A stretch of DNA of 64,000 nucleotides from Pseudomonadota bacterium (GCA_021805275.1 JAJZFQ010000259.1:62001-126000); one strand, 5' to 3'. Counted from the stretch's first letter, positions 43,726-53,471 are shown. Program-made: numbers and translations. The notes: generated by a model not told the origin, from the sequence alone.

Positions 43726-44481
43726 ATGACCATGACGGGCAATGTGCTGGGTATTGATGTCGGCGGGTCCTCGATCAAGGCCGGGGCGGTGGATGTCGAG
43801 GCGGGACGGCTGGTCGGTGAGCTGATTGCGGCGCCGACGCCCCGCCCGGCGACGCCGCAGGCCATGATGCCGGTGATCGCAGCCCTCGCGGCACGCCTGC
43901 CCCAGGCTACCGGGCGCATCGGACTGGCATTCCCGGCGGTGGTCAAGCACGGTCGGGCGCGCACCGCGGCGAACGTCGATCACGCCTGGATCGGGGCCGA
44001 CGGGGGGGCGCTGGTGCACCGGACGCTGAATCGTCCGGCGCTGTTCCTGAATGATGCGGACGCCGCAGGTCTCGCCGAGGTGCGCTTCGGCGCCGGGCGG
44101 GGCGAGACCGGCACGGTCATCATGCTCACCTTCGGCACCGGCATCGGCACGGCACTGTTCACCGGCGGACACCTGTTTCCCAACACTGAGCTCGGCCACA
44201 TGGAGCTCAACGGCATGGACGCGGAGAAGTGGGCCTCGGCGCACGTCAAGACCGTGCAGGGACTCGACTGGGAGGGTTGGATCGAGCGGGTCAACGTGTA
44301 TCTGGAACGCATGCACGCAATGTTCTGGCCGGATCTGTTCGTCCTCGGCGGCGCGATCAGCGAGCGCTTCGCGGATTTCGCCCCGCTGCTGCGCTCCGAG
44401 GCGCGCATCCGGGCGGCCGAATTCGCCGGCCAGGCCGGGGTGATCGGCGCGGCGATTGCCGCTGCCGAAGCCGGTACCTGA
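43726..44481 (+). CDS. ppgK: Polyphosphate glucokinase (ROK family)
   Basis: A 251-residue sugar kinase that phosphorylates glucose with polyphosphate or ATP. N-terminal phosphate loop GIDVGGSSIKAG near residue 10, then TFGTGIGTALF near 135 and PNTELGHMEL near 153, the combination typical of PpgK. Starts at ATG 43726, ATG 43732 or TTG 43711 are all possible. It lies between puuA and an aminotransferase gene, with no obvious functional link to polyamines. Confidence 0.88.
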   Translation: MTMTGNVLGIDVGGSSIKAGAVDVEAGRLVGELIAAPTPRPATPQAMMPVIAALAARLPQATGRIGLAFPAVVKHGRARTAANVDHAWIGADGGALVHRTLNRPALFLNDADAAGLAEVRFGAGRGETGTVIMLTFGTGIGTALFTGGHLFPNTELGHMELNGMDAEKWASAHVKTVQGLDWEGWIERVNVYLERMHAMFWPDLFVLGGAISERFADFAPLLRSEARIRAAEFAGQAGVIGAAIAAAEAGT

Positions 44482-44509
44482 TGCGCGCGCTGCGGGCCGC
44501 CTCCGCCCG

Positions 44510-45688
44510 ATGAGCTGGCTCGGACGCAGCAAGCTGCCCGACGTCGGCACGACGATCTTCACCGTGATGTCGCGCCGCGCGCAGCAGCTGGGCGCGATCA
44601 ATCTCGGCCAGGGATTCCCCGACTACGAGATCGATCCGCTGCTCGTGCAGCTGGTCGCCCGTGCGATGCGCGAGGGACACAATCAGTACGCCCCCATGGA
44701 AGGGCTGCCGGCGTTGCGCGAGGGGATCGCAGCGAAGCTCGCGGCGAGTTACGGACTTCAATTCGATCCACAGGGCGAGATCACCGTGACGCTCGGCGCC
44801 ACTGAGGCGATCTACTCTGGGATCCAGGCGGTGGCCGGTCCCGGTGATGAGGTGATCGCGTTCGATCCGGCCTACGACGCGTACGAGCCGGCGGTGCGGC
44901 TCGCCGGCGCGCGCTGCGTCCGTCTGCCGCTGCTCCCGCCGGACTTCCGCTACGACTGGGACCGGGTCCGTGCCGCGCTCAGCGAGCGCACCCGTCTGAT
45001 TCTCATCAACTCTCCGCACAACCCCGCCTGCATCGTCGCCACGGCAGAGGATCTGCAGGGGCTGGCCGAGCTGATCCGCGGACGCGACATCACGGTGCTG
45101 TCCGACGAGGTCTACGAGCACATGCTGTTCGATGGCCGGCGCCATGCCTCGGTGCTCGCGCACCCGGAGCTGCGCGCGCGCAGCCTCGCTGTGTTCTCGT
45201 TCGGCAAGACGCTGCATGCCACCGGCCTGCGGGTCGGCTATGGCGTCGCTCCGGCAGCGCTCACGGCCGAGCTTCGCAAGGTGCACCAGTTCAATACGTT
45301 CAGCATCGCCCACCCGTTGCAGCAGGCCATTGCAGACTATCTGCGCGAGCGGCCTGCGACCGGAGGCGACCTGCCGGCATTCTTCCAGGCAAAACGCGAC
45401 CGGCTGCACGCGGCCCTCGATGGCAGCGGGCTGCGCCTGCCCCCGGCACAGGGCACGTTCTTCCAGCTGCTCGATTTTGCGCCGCTCGCCCCGCCGGGCG
45501 ATGTCGAGTTCGCCGAGCGCCTGCTGACCGAGGCGGGCGTGGCGTCTATCCCCTTGTCGCCGTTCTACGCCGAGCCGCCGCCGCTCTCATGCGTGCGTCT
45601 GTGTATCGCCAAGCGTGACACGACGCTCGATGCGGCCGCCGAGCGTCTGGTGGCGTTCGCGCATCGCCTGGCGCGCGCCGGCGCCTGA
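44510..45688 (+). CDS. PLP-dependent aminotransferase (methionine aminotransferase-like)
   Basis: A 392-residue class I/II fold I aminotransferase resembling YbdL. Substrate-site motifs: INLGQGFPDYEID near residue 31, HNQYAPMEGLPALRE near 60, and the PLP lysine in FSFGKTLHATGLRVGY near 238. It likely acts on 2-oxo acids of methionine, glutamine or aromatic amino acids. The ATG at 44510 fits the family N-terminus (LPDVGTTIFTVMSRRA). It starts 28 bases after ppgK. The exact substrate is not certain. Confidence 0.88.
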   Translation: MSWLGRSKLPDVGTTIFTVMSRRAQQLGAINLGQGFPDYEIDPLLVQLVARAMREGHNQYAPMEGLPALREGIAAKLAASYGLQFDPQGEITVTLGATEAIYSGIQAVAGPGDEVIAFDPAYDAYEPAVRLAGARCVRLPLLPPDFRYDWDRVRAALSERTRLILINSPHNPACIVATAEDLQGLAELIRGRDITVLSDEVYEHMLFDGRRHASVLAHPELRARSLAVFSFGKTLHATGLRVGYGVAPAALTAELRKVHQFNTFSIAHPLQQAIADYLRERPATGGDLPAFFQAKRDRLHAALDGSGLRLPPAQGTFFQLLDFAPLAPPGDVEFAERLLTEAGVASIPLSPFYAEPPPLSCVRLCIAKRDTTLDAAAERLVAFAHRLARAGA

Positions 45689-45697
45689 GAGCATCGC

Positions 45698-45898
45698 TCA
45701 GCGGCGCAGGATCCAGGCCACGATCGAGATCACCAGGCTCACCAGCAGCATGGTGGTGATCGGGAAGAAGAACTGGAAGCCAGGCCGGTCGATGACGATG
45801 TCACCCGGCAGTTTGAACAGCGGCAGCCGCCGGACCGAGGACCAGGCGAGGCCGAGCACGATCAGCAGCAGGCCGAGCACGATGAGGATGCGGTTCAT
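45698..45898 (-). CDS. DUF2905 family small membrane protein
   Basis: A 66-residue protein with two hydrophobic segments (ILIVLGLLLIVLGLAW and MLLVSLVISIVAWIL) flanking the conserved LPGDIVIDRPGFQFFFP loop that defines DUF2905. The start at 45898 matches family members. Function unknown. It lies 75 bases after the Nudix gene and converges with the aminotransferase gene. Confidence 0.88.
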   Translation of the reverse strand: MNRILIVLGLLLIVLGLAWSSVRRLPLFKLPGDIVIDRPGFQFFFPITTMLLVSLVISIVAWILRR

Positions 45899-45973
45899 GG
45901 GGCTGCAGTCTAGCGATTGGGCCGGCCCGATCAATGCCCCCGGCGGGCACTCCCCAGAAGGCCCCGCGACGGA

Positions 45974-46558
45974 TCAATCGAACTCGGTCGGCAGCTCGCG
46001 GTGCAGGTGGTGCTGGTACAGCCGCTCGATCTGCGGGGCGAGGATGCGCCCGGTGGACAGTTCCGGCAAGGTCCGCACCGGGAAGAATGCCACCGCGTCG
46101 GTCTCGGTACTGAGCGCAGCGCTTCCGCCGGTCAGTTCGCAGACGAACATCAGCTTGTAGATGTGATGGATGCTCGGGGGATGCGGATGCTTGCGCCGGT
46201 CGAGCAGGGCGGCGAGCTTGACTGCCCGGGCGTGGTACCCGGACTCCTCGTGGATCTCCCGCTCGACCGCCGCGGCGGGTGAATCATTGACGTCGACCCA
46301 CCCACCGGGCAGCGTCCAGCGCCCATCGGCCCGCTCGCGCACGAGCAGCACCTGCTCGGCCACGAATACCCCGCCGCGCACGTCGACCTTCGGCGTCGCG
46401 TAGCCTTCCTCGCCCCTCCAGAGCGCCTCGGCCCGCTCGATGGGGATCGCGAGCTCCCCGGCGAGCAGGTCCGCCGCGAGGCGCTGCAGTTCCGTGTAGC
46501 GCTCGCGGTCGAACGGATCGCGGGTGAACGTCAGTCCGTTCTGTGCCAGGGCGCGCAC
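45974..46558 (-). CDS. Nudix hydrolase with N-terminal Nudix-N domain
   Basis: A nucleotide-diphosphate hydrolase of about 194 residues, likely acting on ADP-ribose or related compounds. The Nudix box reads GGWVDVNDSPAAAVEREIHE, with Asp where the first Glu normally stands; the catalytic REIHEE part is intact. The N-terminal helix conserved in the family (LDWARRVRALAQNGLTF) extends upstream of the GTG at 46558, so the true start may be a rare ATC or ATA codon around 46577-46597. Downstream of icd in the same direction. Confidence 0.85.
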   Translation of the reverse strand: MRALAQNGLTFTRDPFDRERYTELQRLAADLLAGELAIPIERAEALWRGEEGYATPKVDVRGGVFVAEQVLLVRERADGRWTLPGGWVDVNDSPAAAVEREIHEESGYHARAVKLAALLDRRKHPHPPSIHHIYKLMFVCELTGGSAALSTETDAVAFFPVRTLPELSTGRILAPQIERLYQHHLHRELPTEFD

Positions 46559-46619
46559 CCGGCGCGCCCAATCGAGTATGGCCCCGGTCCTGTCGATGGA
46601 TGCGCTCCCGGCCTGCGAC

Positions 46620-47924
46620 TCACATATTGCGGATCAGGGCGTCGCCGAACGCCGAAGTTGACACCTCCGTCGCTCCTTGCATCAGTCGCGCGAAGTCATA
46701 GGTCACGACTTTCTGGCCGATCGTCTGATCCATTGCCGCGATGATGACGTCGGCCGCCTCGGTCCAGCCCATGTAGCGGAACATCATCTCGCCCGAGAGC
46801 AGTACCGAGCCGGGGTTGACCTTGTCCAGGTTCGCGTACTTCGGCGCGGTGCCGTGCGTGGCCTCGAACACGGCGTGCCCGGTCAGGTAATTGATATTGC
46901 CGCCCGGCGCGATGCCGATGCCGCCCACCTGTGCCGCGAGCGCATCGGAGAGGTAATCGCCATTGAGGTTCAGTGTGGCGATGACGTCGAATTCACCCGG
47001 ACGGGTCAGCACCTGCTGCAGGGTGATGTCGGCGATCGCGTCCTTGATGATGACCCGTCCGGCCCGTGTCGCGGCATCCATCTCGGCGTTCGCGGCCTGC
47101 TCGCCCTGTGCCGCCTTGGTCCGCTCCCACTGCTCCCAGGTATAGGTCTCGGCGGAGAACTCGCGCTCGGCGAGTTGATATCCCCAGTTGCGGAACGCGC
47201 CCTCGGTGAACTTCTGGATGTTGCCCTTGTGCACGAGCGTCACGTTGCGGCGCTTGTTCGCCACGGCGTACTCGATTGCCGAGCGGATCAGTCGCTCCGA
47301 GCCCTCGCGCGAAACCGGCTTCAGGCCGATGCCGGAGCTCTCGGGGAAGCGGATCTTGGCGAATGCCTTGGGGAAGTGCTGCTTCAGCAGCGCCAGGAAC
47401 TCGCGGTTCTCGGCCGTGCCCGATTCGAATTCGATGCCGACATAGATGTCCTCGGTGTTCTCGCGGAAGATCACCATGTCCACCTTCTCCGGGTGCTTGA
47501 CCGGGGAGGGCACGCCCTTGAACCAGCGCACCGGGCGCAGGCACACGTAAAGATCCAGCAGCTGGCGCAGCGCCACGTTCAGCGAGCGGATGCCACCGCC
47601 GATCGGCGTGGTGAGGGGCCCCTTGATGGAGACCAAGTAGTCGCGGCAGGCCGCCACCGTCTCCTCCGGCAGCCAGTTGCTGTACTGCTTGAACGCCTTT
47701 TCCCCGGCGTAGACCTCCATCCAGTGGATCTTGCGCCGTCCGCCGTACGCCTTCGCGACGGCCGCATCCATCACCCGTACGCTGGCGCGCCAGATGTCCG
47801 GGCCCGTTCCGTCGCCCTCGATGAACGGAATGATCGGATTATCCGGAACCGACAGCTTGCCGTCGCGGATGGTGATCTTGGCGCCCGCGGCGGGGGGAAC
47901 GAGCGGGGCAGGGGCGCTGGACAT
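46620..47924 (-). CDS. icd: Isocitrate dehydrogenase (NADP+)
   Basis: A 434-residue TCA-cycle enzyme that converts isocitrate to 2-oxoglutarate. Substrate-binding Ser/Asn motif [17 protein letters not shown] near residue 105, [12 protein letters not shown] near 155, and the metal and NADP segments [15 protein letters not shown] near 318 and HGTAPKYA near 350. Length and sequence fit the E. coli type. Start ATG 47924 after a purine-rich stretch. Monocistronic or leading the short icd-Nudix-DUF2905 run. Confidence 0.95.
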   Translation of the reverse strand: MSSAPAPLVPPAAGAKITIRDGKLSVPDNPIIPFIEGDGTGPDIWRASVRVMDAAVAKAYGGRRKIHWMEVYAGEKAFKQYSNWLPEETVAACRDYLVSIKGPLTTPIGGGIRSLNVALRQLLDLYVCLRPVRWFKGVPSPVKHPEKVDMVIFRENTEDIYVGIEFESGTAENREFLALLKQHFPKAFAKIRFPESSGIGLKPVSREGSERLIRSAIEYAVANKRRNVTLVHKGNIQKFTEGAFRNWGYQLAEREFSAETYTWEQWERTKAAQGEQAANAEMDAATRAGRVIIKDAIADITLQQVLTRPGEFDVIATLNLNGDYLSDALAAQVGGIGIAPGGNINYLTGHAVFEATHGTAPKYANLDKVNPGSVLLSGEMMFRYMGWTEAADVIIAAMDQTIGQKVVTYDFARLMQGATEVSTSAFGDALIRNM

Positions 47925-48008
47925 AGTGCAGACTCCTCAAATCGATCGGATGGCGATCCGGTCGCCTGGGGCGCCGGACGGGCCGGCAATCGTAGCACGG
48001 GCCCCGCG

Positions 48009-48036
48009 GCGGCGGCGCTCCCGGGGGCGCCGCCGC
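48009..48036. promoter_or_regulatory. GC-rich hairpin between icd and the permease gene
   Basis: Perfect 10-base arms (48009-48018 and 48027-48036, GCGGCGGCGC type) around 8 bases, in the divergent region. There is no T-tract and no gene end nearby, so it is not a terminator. It may structure the 5' leader of one of the two mRNAs or be chance in GC-rich DNA. Confidence 0.3.
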
Positions 48037-48102
48037 AGGCAGAGCGCGGCCATCTATGCGACACTTGCCGGCCATTATTATGGGTCGGGGGTTGCCGGGA
48101 TC

Positions 48103-49587
48103 ATGAACGATGCCACCGAGAGCCGCGCACAGGGCGCAGCGGACCAGTCGTTGCTGCGCAAACTGTTCGCGGTGCACCCCGTGGTCGCCCCGGACCGCTC
48201 CGGCGCCGAGCGACTGAAGCAGACGCTGTCCGTCTGGGCGCTGATGGCCATCGGCATCGGCGCGACCATCGGCACCGGCATCTTCGTGCTGACGGGCACC
48301 GTGGCGGCCAATCAGTCCGGTCCCGCGATCACGCTCTCGCTGGGCATTGCGGCCTTCGGCAGCGGGCTCGCTGCGCTGTGCTACGCGGAGTTCGCCGCGT
48401 TCCTGCCGGTACCCGGCAGCGCCTACAGCTATACGTACGCGACGCTCGGCGAAGCGGTGGCATGGTTCATCGGCTGGAACCTGCTGCTCGAGTACGGCAT
48501 CTCGGCATCGGCCGTCGCGGTGAGCTGGTCGGCGTACGTGGCGAACCTGTTGGCCAGCTTCGGCGTGCACCTGCCGGCCACCTGGATCAATGCACCGCTG
48601 CAGCAGAGCGCGACCGGGCACCTCGTGGCCACCGGAGCGATCATGAACCTGCCGGCGGTGCTGATCGTGCTCGCACTCAGCGCGCTGTGTTATGTGGGCA
48701 TCCAGGAGACCGCCCGCGTCACGAACTTCATGGTGGCGCTGAAGATCACTGTAATCGTGGTGTTCGTGGTTGCCGGGCTGAAGTTCATCTCGCCGGCGAA
48801 CTGGCACCCCTACATACCGCCCAATACGGGAACCTTCGGCAACTTCGGCTGGACCGGCGTGCTGCAGGGTGCCGGGATCATTTTCTTCTCCTACGTCGGA
48901 TTCGATACCGCCTCGACGACGGCGCTCGAGGCGCGCAACCCGCAGCGCGATCTGCCGCTCGGCATCATCGGCACGCTGGTCATCTCGACGGTGCTGTACA
49001 TGGCGATGGCGGCGGTGATCACCGGTATGGTGCCGTATTTCAAGCTCAACGTGGCAGCTCCGGTGGCCGTCGCGCTCGATGCGCACCCGGCACTGTCCTG
49101 GCTGCGCTCCCTCGTGATCTTGGGAACCATCATCGGCATGACATCCGTCATCCTGACCTCGATTCTCGGCCAGCCGCGCATCCTGCTGTCCATGGCCGAC
49201 GATGGGCTGCTGCCGCCGGTGATGAGCCGCTGCCATCCGCGCTTCAAGACCCCGCACGTATCCACTGCGATCACCGGCATCGTCGCCGCCCTGATCGCAG
49301 GGGTGTTCCCGCTCGATGTGCTGGCGGACCTGATCTCGATCGGCATCCTGCTCGCCTTCGCGGTCGTGTGCATCGGCGTGCTGGTCATGCGCCACACGCG
49401 TCCGGACGTGCCGCGTCCGTTCCGTGTTCCCTGGGCTTGGCTGCTTTGTCCGCTGGGCGCTGCCGTGTGTCTCGGCATGACGTATTTCCTCTCGGATGCG
49501 ACCTGGATCCGGCTCGTGGTGTGGACCGTGATCGGCGGTGCGATCTACATGGCCTACGGCTTCCGGCACAGCAAGCAGCGCGCATGA
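48103..49587 (+). CDS. APC-family amino acid/polyamine permease
   Basis: A 494-residue inner-membrane transporter with about 12-14 hydrophobic spans. The first helix carries the APC consensus MAIGIGATIGTGIFVLTGTV near residue 50, and AYSYTYATLGEAVAWFIGWN follows near 110, as in the cationic amino acid transporter (CAT/YfnA) group. The gene overlaps agmatine deiminase by four bases (ATGA), so arginine, agmatine or a related polyamine precursor is a reasonable substrate guess. Confidence 0.9.
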   Translation: MNDATESRAQGAADQSLLRKLFAVHPVVAPDRSGAERLKQTLSVWALMAIGIGATIGTGIFVLTGTVAANQSGPAITLSLGIAAFGSGLAALCYAEFAAFLPVPGSAYSYTYATLGEAVAWFIGWNLLLEYGISASAVAVSWSAYVANLLASFGVHLPATWINAPLQQSATGHLVATGAIMNLPAVLIVLALSALCYVGIQETARVTNFMVALKITVIVVFVVAGLKFISPANWHPYIPPNTGTFGNFGWTGVLQGAGIIFFSYVGFDTASTTALEARNPQRDLPLGIIGTLVISTVLYMAMAAVITGMVPYFKLNVAAPVAVALDAHPALSWLRSLVILGTIIGMTSVILTSILGQPRILLSMADDGLLPPVMSRCHPRFKTPHVSTAITGIVAALIAGVFPLDVLADLISIGILLAFAVVCIGVLVMRHTRPDVPRPFRVPWAWLLCPLGAAVCLGMTYFLSDATWIRLVVWTVIGGAIYMAYGFRHSKQRA

Positions 49588-50729
49588 GTCTGTCCGACGC
49601 CGGCGCGCTCCCCGGCACGCCGGCGCGCGACGGCTGGTGGATGCCGGCAGAATTCGAGGCCCACGAGGGCTGCTGGATGCTCTGGCCGGAGCGCCCGGAC
49701 AACTGGCGCGAGGGGGCCCGGCCGGCCCAGGCTGCCTTCGCTGCCGTCGCCGCGGCCATCGGCCGCTTCGAGCCGGTGCATGTGGGCGTGTCGGCGGCGC
49801 ACACTCAGGCGGCGCGTGAGCTGCTGCCGCGCAGCGTCGAGGTCGTCACGCTCGCGCACGACGATTGCTGGATGCGCGACGTCGGTCCGACCTACCTGGT
49901 CGGCAAACCGGGCGAGCTGCGCGGCATCCACTGGCGATTCAACGCCTGGGGCGGACTCGAGCACGGTCTCTATCATCCCTGGGACCAGGACGAGCGCGTG
50001 GCCCCGGAGGTGCTCGCCCGCGAGCGCCGGGCGCGCTACCGGGCGCCGATCGTGATCGAGGGCGGCGCCATTCACGTCGATGGCGAGGGCACCGCGCTGC
50101 TCGCCGAGGAGTGCGTTCTTAATCCCAACCGCAACCCAGGAGTGACGCGCGCGAGCATGGAGGCAATGCTGCGCGAGTATCTTGGCGTGACGCACTTCAT
50201 CTGGCTGCGGCTTGGTGTCTACAACGACGAGACCGACGGGCACATCGACAACATGGCCTGTTTCGTTGCGCCGGGTAAGGTGTGCCTGACGTGGACCGAC
50301 GATCGCGCTGATCCGCAGTACGAGCGCTCGCACGAGGCGTGGGAACGCCTGACTGCCTCGCGCGACGCGCGTGGCCGACGCCTCGAGGTTGCGCGGTTGC
50401 CGATGCCGGGTCCGCTCCACATGACCGAGTCGGAAGCGGCCGGCCTTGCGCCGAGCGCGGCATGCAAGCCGCGCCGTGGCGGCGAGCGGCTCGCGGCCAG
50501 CTACGTGAATTTCTACTTCGCCAATGGCGGGGTGGTCATGCCGCTGCTCGATGCGCGCACCGATGCACAGGCCCGCGAGACGCTGCGGGGGCTGTGCCCG
50601 GACCGGGAAGTGCTCGGCGTGCCGGCCCGCGAGATCCTGCTCGGCGGCGGAGGCATCCACTGCATCACCCAGCAGGTGCCGGACCCGCGCGTGGCCCATC
50701 TCAGGCCCGCGTCGTTCAACGCCGCCTGA
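49584..50729 (+). CDS. aguA: Agmatine deiminase
   Basis: A 381-residue guanidino-modifying enzyme that turns agmatine into N-carbamoylputrescine and ammonia. Substrate motifs DDCWMRDVGPTYLV near residue 92 and EGGAIHVDGEG near 158; the nucleophilic Cys lies in GGGGIHCITQQ near 360. The start overlaps the permease stop. AguB, the next enzyme, is not encoded nearby. Putrescine made this way could feed the Puu genes 6-8 kb away. Confidence 0.95.
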   Translation: MSLSDAGALPGTPARDGWWMPAEFEAHEGCWMLWPERPDNWREGARPAQAAFAAVAAAIGRFEPVHVGVSAAHTQAARELLPRSVEVVTLAHDDCWMRDVGPTYLVGKPGELRGIHWRFNAWGGLEHGLYHPWDQDERVAPEVLARERRARYRAPIVIEGGAIHVDGEGTALLAEECVLNPNRNPGVTRASMEAMLREYLGVTHFIWLRLGVYNDETDGHIDNMACFVAPGKVCLTWTDDRADPQYERSHEAWERLTASRDARGRRLEVARLPMPGPLHMTESEAAGLAPSAACKPRRGGERLAASYVNFYFANGGVVMPLLDARTDAQARETLRGLCPDREVLGVPAREILLGGGGIHCITQQVPDPRVAHLRPASFNAA

Positions 50730-50751
50730 GGCGCGCCGTGGGCGGCGAGGC

Positions 50752-51738
50752 TCAGCCGAGTCGTGCCGGATCGGCCTGCGCAATCAGTGCGGCGAATCGT
50801 CCCAGGTCGATGTTGCCGCCGGAGAGAATGACTCCGACGCGCTTGCCGCGCAGCGCGAGCCGGCCGCCGAGGGCTGCGGCGGCGGCCAGAGCACCGGTCG
50901 GCTCGACGACGATTTTCATGCGCTCGGCGAACCAGGCCATCGTCGCGGCCAGTTCGGCATCGTTCGCTGTCACGATGTCGCGAACCAGCGCGGCGATGAC
51001 CGGGAAGGTGTGTTTACCCAGATGCTGAGTCTGGGCGCCGTCGGCGATGGTCTCGGGCGTGGCGATGTGAACGATGTGGCCGGCCCGCAGACTCTGGCGC
51101 CCATCATCGCCGGCCTCCGGCTCGACACCGAGGACTGCGCACTCGGGGCACAGGTGCCGGGCTGCCACGGCGCTACCCGAGAGCAATCCCCCGCCGCCGA
51201 GCGGTACCAGCAGCATATCGAGCGGTCCGGTCTGCTCGAGCAGTTCCGTCGCCGCGGTGCCTTGGCCGGCCATGATGTCCAGGTGATCGTAGGGCGGAAT
51301 CAGCGACAGACCGCGCTCGGCGGCGAGCTGCCGGCCGAGCGCCTCTCGATCCTCCCGATAGCGGTCGTAGAACACCACCTCGCCGCCGTAGCCTTGGGTC
51401 GCGGCGACTTTGGCGCGTGGGGCATCGCTCGGCATGACGATGACCGCCCGGCTGTCGAGCAAGCGGCAGGCGAGCGCGATCGCCTGCGCGTGGTTGCCGG
51501 AGGAGTACGCGACGACTCCGGCGGCGCGGCGCGCCGGGTCGAGACTGGCGACGGCGTTGTACGCGCCGCGGAACTTGAACGCGCCCATGCGCTGGAGGTT
51601 CTCGCATTTGAAGAACAGCTGTGCACCGGTCATCGCGTCCGCTGTGGCCGAAGTGAGCACCGGCGTTCGATGGGCGATGCCGGTCAGGCGTCGGCGCGCC
51701 GCTTTGATCTCGGCATAGGTGAGGGCAAGCTCATTCAT
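50752..51738 (-). CDS. Threonine/hydroxyaspartate dehydratase-like PLP enzyme
   Basis: A 328-residue fold II PLP enzyme. The PLP lysine is in MGAFKFRGAYNAV near residue 54, the SSGNHAQAIALA segment near 80 and the phosphate-binding glycine loop LVPLGGGGLLSG near 183. There is no regulatory ACT domain, so it is of the short catabolic TdcB/serine racemase/3-hydroxyaspartate dehydratase type. Specificity cannot be chosen. Convergent with aguA; divergent from rraA. Confidence 0.88.
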   Translation of the reverse strand: MNELALTYAEIKAARRRLTGIAHRTPVLTSATADAMTGAQLFFKCENLQRMGAFKFRGAYNAVASLDPARRAAGVVAYSSGNHAQAIALACRLLDSRAVIVMPSDAPRAKVAATQGYGGEVVFYDRYREDREALGRQLAAERGLSLIPPYDHLDIMAGQGTAATELLEQTGPLDMLLVPLGGGGLLSGSAVAARHLCPECAVLGVEPEAGDDGRQSLRAGHIVHIATPETIADGAQTQHLGKHTFPVIAALVRDIVTANDAELAATMAWFAERMKIVVEPTGALAAAAALGGRLALRGKRVGVILSGGNIDLGRFAALIAQADPARLG

Positions 51739-51932
51739 GGTCTTGATCGGGTCCGGTTGCCGCGTGACGAGGGTCCGCGGCGGGTGAAAGCTTGGATATG
51801 CGCCGCAGCTCGGCTATCGTTGAGCGGTTGATCCTAGAGCGACGGGGCGCGTATGTACATCGGGACCGTCGGGCATGGCGATTTGCGACTCGCGTTATCT
51901 GGGCGAATCGTGGTGCCGGCGTGGAGACGTCC

Positions 51933-52406
51933 ATGAAGACCGCGGATCTCGTCGATGCTCACGATGAGCAGGTTCTTTTGTGCCAGGTGCCATGGCGCCG
52001 GTACGGACGCGTGCACTCGTTCTGGGGTCCGGTTGCGACGCTGCAGTGCTTTGAGGACAACGCGTTGCTGAAGACGGTGCTCGGGACACCCGGCCGCGGG
52101 CGCGTGCTGGTGGTCGACGGTGGCGGCTCCACGCGCCGGGCGTTGCTCGGCGATCAGATCGCCTCGCTGCTGCACTCGAGCGGCTGGGCCGGCATCGTGA
52201 TCAACGGGGTGATCCGCGACTCGGTCGAGATCGATGCGATGGCTGTCGGAGTGTTCTGTCTCGGGACCTCGCCGAAGAAGAGCGCCAAGACCGGTGCGGG
52301 CGAGCGGGACGTTCCGGTCCGTTTCGGCGGGGTCGAATTGCGGCCGGGTCAGTACATCTACTGCGATGCCGACGGCGTGCTCGTGTCGGGCGAGAAGCTC
52401 CTGTAG
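51933..52406 (+). CDS. rraA: RraA family protein (regulator of RNase E activity A)
   Basis: A 157-residue trimeric RraA-fold protein (E. coli RraA 161). Matching blocks are CFEDNALLKTVL near residue 38, GRGRVLVVDGGGSTRRALLG near 52, and VRFGGVELRPGQYIYCDADG near 128. RraA inhibits RNase E. The fold is shared with the aldolase LigK of the protocatechuate 4,5 pathway, which is longer, so an aldolase role is less likely despite the nearby ligAB. The ATG at 51933 has a GGAGA ribosome binding site; upstream in-frame starts lack family similarity. Confidence 0.88.
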   Translation: MKTADLVDAHDEQVLLCQVPWRRYGRVHSFWGPVATLQCFEDNALLKTVLGTPGRGRVLVVDGGGSTRRALLGDQIASLLHSSGWAGIVINGVIRDSVEIDAMAVGVFCLGTSPKKSAKTGAGERDVPVRFGGVELRPGQYIYCDADGVLVSGEKLL

Positions 52407-52457
52407 CCTGCAGCCGCCAGTGCGAGCGGTCGCGCCGGGGATCTCCCGCACACCACG

Positions 52458-53396
52458 ATGAATCTCAAACAACTCGAGTACTTCGTACGCGTCGCCGAGT
52501 TCGGCAGCTTCAGTCGAGCAGCGATGATCCTCGATGTCGCGCAGCCGGCCTTGAGCCGCCAGGTGAGACTGCTCGAAGCGGACCTGCGCTGTGCGCTCCT
52601 GCGGCGCACGGGACGCGGTGTGGTGTTGACCGAGGCGGGTAAGCGGCTTTTCGAGCGCAGCGTCGGCATCCTGCAGCTCGTGCAGCAGGCGCGCGAAGAC
52701 GTGGATGCCGTCCGCGGCGAGCCCTGCGGACGGCTGGTCATCGGCCTGCCCCCGAGTCTCGGCCGCATGCTCACCCTGCCGCTGGTGGAGCGTTTCCGCG
52801 ACCTGCTGCCCAAGGCGCATCCGGTCATCGTCGAGGGGCTCTCGACGCACATCATCGAATGGATCGCGACCGGCCGCGTGGACATCGCCCTGGTGCACAA
52901 TCCCGCGGTCCAGCCGGCGATCGAGATCCAGCCCCTCCTGGACGAACCGCTGTGTCTGATCGGGCCGGCGCGAGGCCGTACGCCGAGACCGGCGGCCGAT
53001 GGCGTGCGCATGGGGCGGCCGGTGACTTTTGGCGAGCTGACGCGTCAGGCGCTGCTGATTCCCGAGCATACCCAGACCATCCGCCGGCTCATCGAGGCCC
53101 AGGCGGCCCTCTCGGGGCTGAAACTGACGATCGCCTGGGAGGTCTCGGGCGTGCCCGCCATTCTCGATCTGGTGCGCGCCGGGCACGGCCATGCGGTGCT
53201 CGGTTCGGCCGCAGTGCGGGCATCGCGCGAGCCGCAGGCCTTCATCGTCCGTCCGATCGAGCAGCCACGTCTGCTGAGCAAACTGTGCCTGGCCGTTTGC
53301 GCGCACAAGCCGCCGAGCCCGCTCCTCCGTCATGCCCGCAGAATGCTCGGCGAGCTGGCGCTGCGCCACGCCGGGTCGTTGAATAGCACTCGCTGA
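52458..53396 (+). CDS. LysR-type transcription regulator
   Basis: A 312-residue LysR regulator. The N-terminal winged helix-turn-helix NLKQLEYFVRVAEFGSFSRA and QPALSRQVRLLE is followed by a substrate-binding domain from about residue 90. It resembles the group controlling aromatic or nitrogen catabolism, but the inducer is unknown. It precedes the aldo/keto reductase and ligAB genes in the same direction and may regulate them. Confidence 0.9.
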   Translation: MNLKQLEYFVRVAEFGSFSRAAMILDVAQPALSRQVRLLEADLRCALLRRTGRGVVLTEAGKRLFERSVGILQLVQQAREDVDAVRGEPCGRLVIGLPPSLGRMLTLPLVERFRDLLPKAHPVIVEGLSTHIIEWIATGRVDIALVHNPAVQPAIEIQPLLDEPLCLIGPARGRTPRPAADGVRMGRPVTFGELTRQALLIPEHTQTIRRLIEAQAALSGLKLTIAWEVSGVPAILDLVRAGHGHAVLGSAAVRASREPQAFIVRPIEQPRLLSKLCLAVCAHKPPSPLLRHARRMLGELALRHAGSLNSTR

Positions 53397-53471
53397 TATC
53401 TGCTGAAGCAAAGGAGGCGCTTCCCCCGGCACGCGCCGCGACCGAGAATGACGGCTTTTCGCAGGCTAACC

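Noticed and set aside
46677..49583. Large plus-strand fusion frame ahead of agmatine deiminase
   Set aside because: It reads antisense to icd and out of frame through the permease; the real aguA start is the ATGA overlap at 49584.
51933..52406. LigK-type aldolase of the protocatechuate pathway
   Set aside because: Length and conserved blocks match RraA (about 160 residues), not the longer LigK group.
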